This document shows positions 49,477 through 53,700 of a stretch of DNA of 53,700 nt, in pieces. Every line of letters starts with the position of its first letter. Position 1 is the stretch's first letter. Position numbers and translations under genes: made by a program. The stretch is from Oscillospiraceae bacterium (GTDB lineage: Bacteria > Bacillota > Clostridia > Oscillospirales > Oscillospiraceae): positions 1 to 53,700 of the forward strand of contig JAFUFT010000047.1 of the NCBI GenBank assembly GCA_017469795.1. Reading direction: 5' to 3'. The notes under the pieces were generated by a model, which did not search any database, had not been told where the DNA came from, and worked only from the letters and a program-made list of their open reading frames with translations.

Positions 49477-50859
49477 ATGAATCGAAACAGCGTCAGAGCG
49501 CTGCTCTATGAGAAATATATCGCTCCCACGGAGCGGCCAAGGAACAAGGCCATCGGCATTGAGATCGAAATGCCGGTGGTGAACCTCTCTGGCGGTCCCA
49601 CAGACTTTTCCGTAACACAGGCAGCCGCCCAGGGCCTTTATGAACAATTTGGATTTGCATGTTCCGGCAAGGACGCCTTCGGGCAGTGCTATTCCGCCAC
49701 GGACCCGGTGACGGGTGACAATCTCTCCTTCGACTGCTCCTACAACAACATGGAGCTGTCCTTCGGCAAGGAGCAGGACCTTCGGATACTGGACCGGCGG
49801 TTCCGTGACTATGTGTCCTTTCTCAATGCGCAGCTCCGGGCCGAGGGGCACACGCTCACCGGCATGGGCGTCAACCCCCGGTGGGACGTGAACAACAACA
49901 GCTTCCTGCCTGTGCCCCGGTATCAGATGCTGCAGCGATATCTCAGCCGAAGCCGGGAATGGAGCGAGAAGATGTACTTCCATCCCTATTTCGCCTTTGG
50001 CGCCTTCGCCAGTGCCTCTCAGGTGCAGCTGGACGTTCAGAAGGACCATCTGTTGACAGTGCTGAAGGCTTTTTCCCTGGTGGAGCCGGTGAAGGCGGTG
50101 CTGTTCCACAACGCCTATCTCTCCGCGGAGCCGGAGCTGCTCTGCGCCCGGGACCTGTTCTGGGAAAACAGCACCCACGGCATCAATCCCCACAACGTGG
50201 GCATGTACGAGCGCATTCCGGAGACCATCGACGAGCTTCTCGACTACATCGCCACCACCTCCATCTTCTGCGCCGAGCGGGAGGGTCGTTATCTCCACTT
50301 CCGCCCTATCCCCATCGTGGAATATCTGGAAACGGACACGGTGGAGGGCGAGTATCTGGAGGATGGAGCGTACAAGACTATGACCATCCATCCGGAGTCC
50401 TCGGACCTTAAATATCTCCGGACATACAAGTTTGAGGATCTGACTTATCGGGGTACCATCGAGTTCCGCAGTGTCTGCTGCCAGCCCTTCTCCTCTGCCA
50501 TGAGTGTGGCGGCTTTCCACATGGGCCTGATGGACCGGGCCGGGGAGCTTTCGGAGTTGCTGGAACGGGATGATGTCCTCTATCATCACGGCTACAACGC
50601 CTCGGAGCTTCGGAAGCTCATGAACCGCCGGAACTGGCCGGAGTGGATCGATCGGGAAAAACTGACCATTCTCTGCCGCTCCGTTCTGGATCTGGCAAAG
50701 GACGGTTTGCGGGAGCAGGGCCTTGGCGTGGAGCCCTATCTGGAGCCGCTGTACCATCGGGCGGAGACCCTGTGTTCTCCGGCCCGGTACATGGTGGAGC
50801 AGCTGGAGGCGGGCGCGGCGCTGAATGAGCTGATCCTGCAATACGCGGATCTGGGGTGA
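49477..50859 (+). CDS. GCS2-family glutamate-cysteine ligase-like protein
   Basis: A 460-residue protein of the carboxylate-amine ligase (GCS2) family that includes plant-type gamma-glutamylcysteine synthetase and EgtA. IGIEIEMPVV near 24-33, YNNMELSFG, the MGVNPRWDV segment and GTIEFRSVCCQPF are seen. It would couple the glutamate gamma-carboxyl to an amine such as cysteine, with ATP. AGGAGG precedes the ATG at 49477. The next gene is a class II amidotransferase of the EgtC/YafJ type, and a Cys/Met PLP enzyme follows, so a low-molecular-mass gamma-glutamyl thiol is a reasonable inference. No glutathione synthetase is present. Confidence 0.8.
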   Translation: MNRNSVRALLYEKYIAPTERPRNKAIGIEIEMPVVNLSGGPTDFSVTQAAAQGLYEQFGFACSGKDAFGQCYSATDPVTGDNLSFDCSYNNMELSFGKEQDLRILDRRFRDYVSFLNAQLRAEGHTLTGMGVNPRWDVNNNSFLPVPRYQMLQRYLSRSREWSEKMYFHPYFAFGAFASASQVQLDVQKDHLLTVLKAFSLVEPVKAVLFHNAYLSAEPELLCARDLFWENSTHGINPHNVGMYERIPETIDELLDYIATTSIFCAEREGRYLHFRPIPIVEYLETDTVEGEYLEDGAYKTMTIHPESSDLKYLRTYKFEDLTYRGTIEFRSVCCQPFSSAMSVAAFHMGLMDRAGELSELLERDDVLYHHGYNASELRKLMNRRNWPEWIDREKLTILCRSVLDLAKDGLREQGLGVEPYLEPLYHRAETLCSPARYMVEQLEAGAALNELILQYADLG

Positions 50860-50871
50860 GGAGGGAGCGAT

Positions 50872-51645
50872 ATGTGCGAACTGTTCGGCTTTTCAGGCCG
50901 GGAGGCTGCGGAGCTGCGGCCCTATCTCCATACGTTTTTCTCCCACAGCCGGGAGCATCCCCACGGGTGGGGTCTGGCCAGACTGGAAAATGGTCGGCTC
51001 CTGATGGATAAAGAGCCGGTTCGGGCTGTGGACAGTCTTTATCTGAAACGGCTGCTGGAAACGCCCCTGGATTCTCCCATGGTCATCGGACACATCCGCA
51101 AGGCCACCGTGGGAACTGTGGAGTGGCGGAACTGCCACCCCTATACCGCCCGGGATCTATCCGGCCACCGTTGGACCCTGGCCCACAACGGCACCATTTT
51201 CCACTTCCCGCCCATGGACCATTTTTACAAATTCTCTGACAGCGACACGGACAGCGCCTCCATGCTCTCCTGGTTTCTGACAGGAATCGGAGATGCATAC
51301 CGGGGCAAGGGGGAGGCTCTGACCCGGGAGGAGCGGTTTTCCCTGCTGGATGAAATGCTGCGGGAGATCACCCCCGGCAACAAGGTGAATCTGCTGATCT
51401 ATGACGACGATCTCTATTACGTTCACACCAACATGGCGGGGACGCTGTTCCGAAAGAAGACCGGGACCGGGACGCTGTTTTCCACAACGTCTCTGGAGGA
51501 AAGCGGCTGGGAGCCGGTCCCCATGAACCGCCTGCTGGCCTATGACAAGGAATCGCTCTGGCGGGAGGGACAGCCCCACGGGAATACCTATACGGAGAAT
51601 CCGGAGCAGTCGAAATTGCTGTATCTCAGCTATGTAGCGCTGTGA
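50872..51645 (+). CDS. Class II glutamine amidotransferase, EgtC/YafJ-like
   Basis: A 257-residue Ntn-hydrolase. Cys2 becomes the N-terminal nucleophile after Met removal (MCELFGFSG); HPHGWGLA, GHIRKATVG and LAHNGTI are conserved substrate and oxyanion segments. EgtC proteins of this type hydrolyse gamma-glutamyl bonds. Adjacency to a GCS2 ligase (12 nt) suggests a matched ligase/hydrolase pair that adds and later removes a glutamyl group. GAGGAGGGAG precedes the ATG. Confidence 0.85.
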   Translation: MCELFGFSGREAAELRPYLHTFFSHSREHPHGWGLARLENGRLLMDKEPVRAVDSLYLKRLLETPLDSPMVIGHIRKATVGTVEWRNCHPYTARDLSGHRWTLAHNGTIFHFPPMDHFYKFSDSDTDSASMLSWFLTGIGDAYRGKGEALTREERFSLLDEMLREITPGNKVNLLIYDDDLYYVHTNMAGTLFRKKTGTGTLFSTTSLEESGWEPVPMNRLLAYDKESLWREGQPHGNTYTENPEQSKLLYLSYVAL

Positions 51646-51658
51646 GGGAGGCATAAAC

Positions 51659-52807
51659 ATGAACGAATTAGACACACTGGTGGTCCACGGACCCAAAGAG
51701 CCAGACCCGATGTATCACGCAGTAAACGTACCCATTTACCAGACCTCCACCTATCAGGTGGACGATGTCTACCACTTTCCGCAGTTTGCCTATTCCCGGG
51801 TGGCCAATCCCACTCGTCAGGCGCTGGAGGACCAAATCGCCGCCATGGAGCACGGCGCAGCAGGGTTCGCCTTCGCATCAGGCATGGCGGCGACGACTGC
51901 GGCACTGATGCTGTTCAAGGCCGGGGACAAGCTGTTGCTGTCGTCCAATGTATACGGCGGAACGGTGAATGTGCTGGAAAAGGTATTCAGGCCCTTTGGC
52001 CTCAGCTACGAAATGATCGACACCTCGGATCTAGCACTGGTGGAGTCCAGGATCACGCCGGATGTGGCAGGGCTGTTCATTGAAACTCCGGCAAATCCCC
52101 TCCTGACCATTACGGATCTGAAAGGTGCCGCTGAGCTTGCCCACAAACACGGTCTGCTGGCTATCGCGGACAACACCTTCATGACGCCCTATCTCCAGCG
52201 GCCGCTGGACTTTGGCTTTGACATTGTGGTGGAAAGCGCCACCAAGTATCTGGGCGGCCACAGCGACCTTCTGGCGGGCCTTCTTGTGACAGGTACGCAG
52301 GAATTGGCGGACCGGGTGAAGGTCATCCGAAACTTCACCGGCGGGATTCTGAATCCTTTCGATGCCTGGCTGCTGCTCCGGGGCATCAAAACTCTGGCCG
52401 TGCGCATGGACCGGCATCAAAGCAACACCGCTTATTTGGCCGAATATCTAAGAGAGCATCCCGCGGTGAAGAAAATCTATTATCCCGGCTTTTCGGACTT
52501 CCCGGGCTATGCCGTTCATGGCCGTCAGGCCGGCGGCGCCGGGGCCATGATCTCTTTTGAACTGTCCGAAGACTATGATCGGGATGTGTTTATGAAATCC
52601 CTGAAACTGATTACACTGGCGATCTCTCTGGGCGGCGTGGAGAGTTTGATGGGATATCCGGTCACTATGACTCACGGAGCGATCCCCAAGGCAGAGCGTG
52701 ACCGCATCGGCATTACGGAGAATTTTCTTCGGTTCAGCGTTGGAATCGAAGACAAGGAACTTCTAAAAGCAGATTTGGAACAGGCGTTAGCGTCCGCAAA
52801 ATATTAG
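51659..52807 (+). CDS. Cystathionine gamma-synthase/lyase family PLP enzyme
   Basis: A 382-residue Cys/Met-metabolism enzyme: YSRVANPTRQALE, ASGMAATTAAL, the PLP lysine in ESATKYLGGHSD, and FSVGIEDKELL at the end. MetB, MetC, MccB and methionine gamma-lyase share these motifs, and sequence alone does not decide between synthase and lyase. It differs from the MetY at 29306 (shorter, LGGHSD rather than ISGSG). It sits after the ligase/amidotransferase pair, 13 nt apart, with GAGGGAGG before the ATG, and is followed by a terminator. Confidence 0.85.
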   Translation: MNELDTLVVHGPKEPDPMYHAVNVPIYQTSTYQVDDVYHFPQFAYSRVANPTRQALEDQIAAMEHGAAGFAFASGMAATTAALMLFKAGDKLLLSSNVYGGTVNVLEKVFRPFGLSYEMIDTSDLALVESRITPDVAGLFIETPANPLLTITDLKGAAELAHKHGLLAIADNTFMTPYLQRPLDFGFDIVVESATKYLGGHSDLLAGLLVTGTQELADRVKVIRNFTGGILNPFDAWLLLRGIKTLAVRMDRHQSNTAYLAEYLREHPAVKKIYYPGFSDFPGYAVHGRQAGGAGAMISFELSEDYDRDVFMKSLKLITLAISLGGVESLMGYPVTMTHGAIPKAERDRIGITENFLRFSVGIEDKELLKADLEQALASAKY

Positions 52808-52820
52808 AACTCATAAAGCT

Positions 52821-52861
52821 CGGGCATGAATTCTCCAGCTGATGTGGGGGATCCATGCCCG
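52821..52861 (+). other. Hairpin after the PLP enzyme gene
   Basis: CGGGCATG (52821-52828) pairs with CATGCCCG (52854-52861), with AGCT extensions outside. No T run follows; it precedes the true terminator by 10 bp and may protect the 3' end. Confidence 0.5.
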
Positions 52862-52870
52862 AGGAGCTAT

Positions 52871-52919
52871 ATGCGTCTATCTTATTCAGAGTTGCACTGA
52901 GCAAGATAGACGCATTTTT
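52871..52919 (+). terminator. Intrinsic terminator of the ligase-amidotransferase-PLP enzyme unit
   Basis: A perfect 13-bp stem ATGCGTCTATCTT/AAGATAGACGCAT (52871-52883 with 52903-52915) runs directly into TTTT. Confidence 0.88.
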
Positions 52920-53276
52920 GCACCCGATACCATGAGCTGACATATGATTGATCATTTAGTTCCTTATCACTGATAACCCAACGTTGGTGCGCTCTTTTCC
53001 TTTTGAGCGCAATGTGCTTTGATGTACTGCACGTCGATTTTCTTTGGCCTTCAGTAAAGATCGCAGGATGACACTGCAAGGACTCTGCATAGAGCTCCTG
53101 CAGGGTTATGTTAAGCGCATAGCATTTCCCATATTAGCATTGCAAATCATAAACCCTGAAGTTAACTCCAAGTCAAGACCTTTTGGGGATATTTTTTTCA
53201 TTCATCCGCGAAGTCTTCTTACGGATTACCCGGTAAAATGCGTACGATTCTTACAATTGCGCTATTCAGTCAAGAA
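52920..53276. other. AT-rich intergenic stretch without a recognisable gene
   Basis: Open frames of 65 codons (52882-53079 minus) and 82 codons (53044-53292 plus) have no good ribosome site and no recognisable similarity. Composition is clearly lower in GC than the genes to the left. Nothing else is supported here. Confidence 0.4.
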
Positions 53277-53330
53277 AAACCACTATATGTAGTACTTGTC
53301 AAGAACTTCAAATACTACATATAGTGGTTT
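53277..53330. repeat. Perfect 18-bp inverted repeat
   Basis: AAACCACTATATGTAGTA (53277-53294) is exactly inverted at 53313-53330 around an 18-nt loop. On the minus strand the stem is followed by TTTTT, so it could be a terminator for minus-strand transcription; a recombinase or regulator site is equally possible. Confidence 0.65.
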
Positions 53331-53342
53331 AACTAAAGGCCA

Positions 53343-53501
53343 TGGTAGTAAAATGGTAGGCAGCCGTCGGTGGCGTTGCCGCAGTTTGCCGCGATTTGCC
53401 GAGTATACTTTTGCCTGTTTTTCGGGGACACAATGTCATGACTCAGCCAAAATGCGGCAAAATGCGGCAAGATGCGGCCGTCAATGGTAGTCAAATGGTA
53501 G
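53343..53501. repeat. Nested short repeats: paired TGGTAG and inverted TTGCCGC/GCGGCAA triplets
   Basis: TGGTAG occurs at 53343 and 53354 and again at 53485 and 53496, each pair spaced 11 bp. Between them lie three TTGCCG copies about 10 bp apart (53376-53398) and three ATGCGGC copies exactly 10 bp apart (53452-53478) in inverted orientation. Paired 11-bp direct repeats resemble arm-type binding sites of tyrosine integrases, and the iterated blocks resemble recombination or replication control sites. No integrase gene is visible in the window. Confidence 0.55.
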
Positions 53502-53566
53502 TAAAACAGAGGGGTTCTTACTTCCGTCAAGTGAAGGAAAATTGAATGGTAAGTGGCACATGATGA

Positions 53567-53700
53567 CTACTGAAAGATTGCAGTCATAAACTGAGAAATG
53601 TTCTCTGCATATTGTTTTGGCTGTTCCAGGGCAGTGAAATGACCGCCTCGCGGCATTTCTGTATACATGATGAGGGGATAGTTCCGCTCGATCCATTCTT
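53567..53700 (-). CDS. C-terminus of an epoxide-hydrolase-like alpha/beta-hydrolase (partial)
   Basis: The minus-strand frame that enters from the right edge encodes 43 residues and stops at 53567. It contains MPRGGHFTALEQPK and ends in ISQFMTAIFQ, the characteristic end of epoxide hydrolase (EHN) type alpha/beta-hydrolases. The His of GGHF would be the catalytic histidine. The nucleophile and cap domains lie outside the window, so substrate and integrity cannot be judged. It ends next to the repeat block. Confidence 0.7.
   Translation of the reverse strand, partial: EWIERNYPLIMYTEMPRGGHFTALEQPKQYAENISQFMTAIFQ

Noticed and set aside
53333..53530. A small protein gene over the right-hand repeat block
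   Set aside because: The frame simply translates the short DNA repeats, has no ribosome site and no family similarity.

Overview
The window looks like a chromosomal segment of a strictly anaerobic, GC-rich Clostridia, most like gut Oscillospiraceae/Eubacteriales. The evidence is AGGAGG ribosome binding sites, a glycyl-radical enzyme with its activase, an AsrC-type sulfite reductase, a fused cobA-hemD and the C5 haem pathway. Three AT-rich stretches (1-444, about 5491-6041 and 52920-53566) differ from the GC-rich body and carry traces of mobile DNA. The clearest trace is the 3' half of a tRNA-Thr(GGT) gene with its own terminator at 445-520, which marks the end of an element integrated to the left of the window.

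Layout. (1) 525-5363: two membrane proteins (YczE-like, EamA), a FlK-like thioesterase followed by a tannase-B-type esterase, and an ATP-pyrophosphatase-only GMP synthase. (2) 6042-7913: a polytopic membrane protein with five 21-residue N-terminal repeats. (3) 8258-28908: a redox and uptake cluster around a LysR regulator. It holds five paralogous Old-Yellow-Enzyme/2,4-dienoyl-CoA-reductase-type Fe-S flavoenzymes, three large solute-binding lipoproteins with no permease beside them, a short-chain-dehydrogenase homologue whose catalytic Tyr and Lys are replaced, and two cytosolic right-handed beta-helix proteins. Its architecture resembles the Bai/steroid and plant-phenolic enoate reductase systems, but the substrate cannot be read from the sequence.

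(4) 29306-39312, minus strand: one long operon in the order Cys/Met-rich leader peptide, sulfonate ABC transporter (binding protein, permease, ATPase), isethionate sulfite-lyase IslA and activase IslB, AsrC-like siroheme sulfite reductase, TusA-like protein, ThiS-like carrier, ThiF-like activator, JAMM peptidase, MetY. Read in order, it describes import of a sulfonate, radical C-S cleavage to sulfite, reduction to sulfide, loading on a protein thiocarboxylate, and transfer to O-acetylhomoserine to give homocysteine. The last steps match the HcyS/HcyD/HcyF/MetY route described in Wolinella. (5) 39467-46600, plus strand, divergent: a LysR regulator and a complete glutamyl-tRNA-to-siroheme gene set that would supply the sulfite reductase cofactor. 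(6) 46605-52919: a rhodanese-TusA-DsrE fusion, a decayed larE, a TcdA-like ThiF protein, a GCS2 ligase, a class II amidotransferase and a Cys/Met-metabolism PLP enzyme.

Four copies of one dyad (GNTATC, 9 nt, GATAAC) lie in the divergent 39.3-39.5 kb promoter region and before the rhodanese fusion. Three of them sit about 60-66 bp upstream of predicted transcription starts, which ties regions 4 to 6 into one sulfur regulon. (7) The window ends in a region of iterated short repeats and the C-terminus of an epoxide-hydrolase-like protein.
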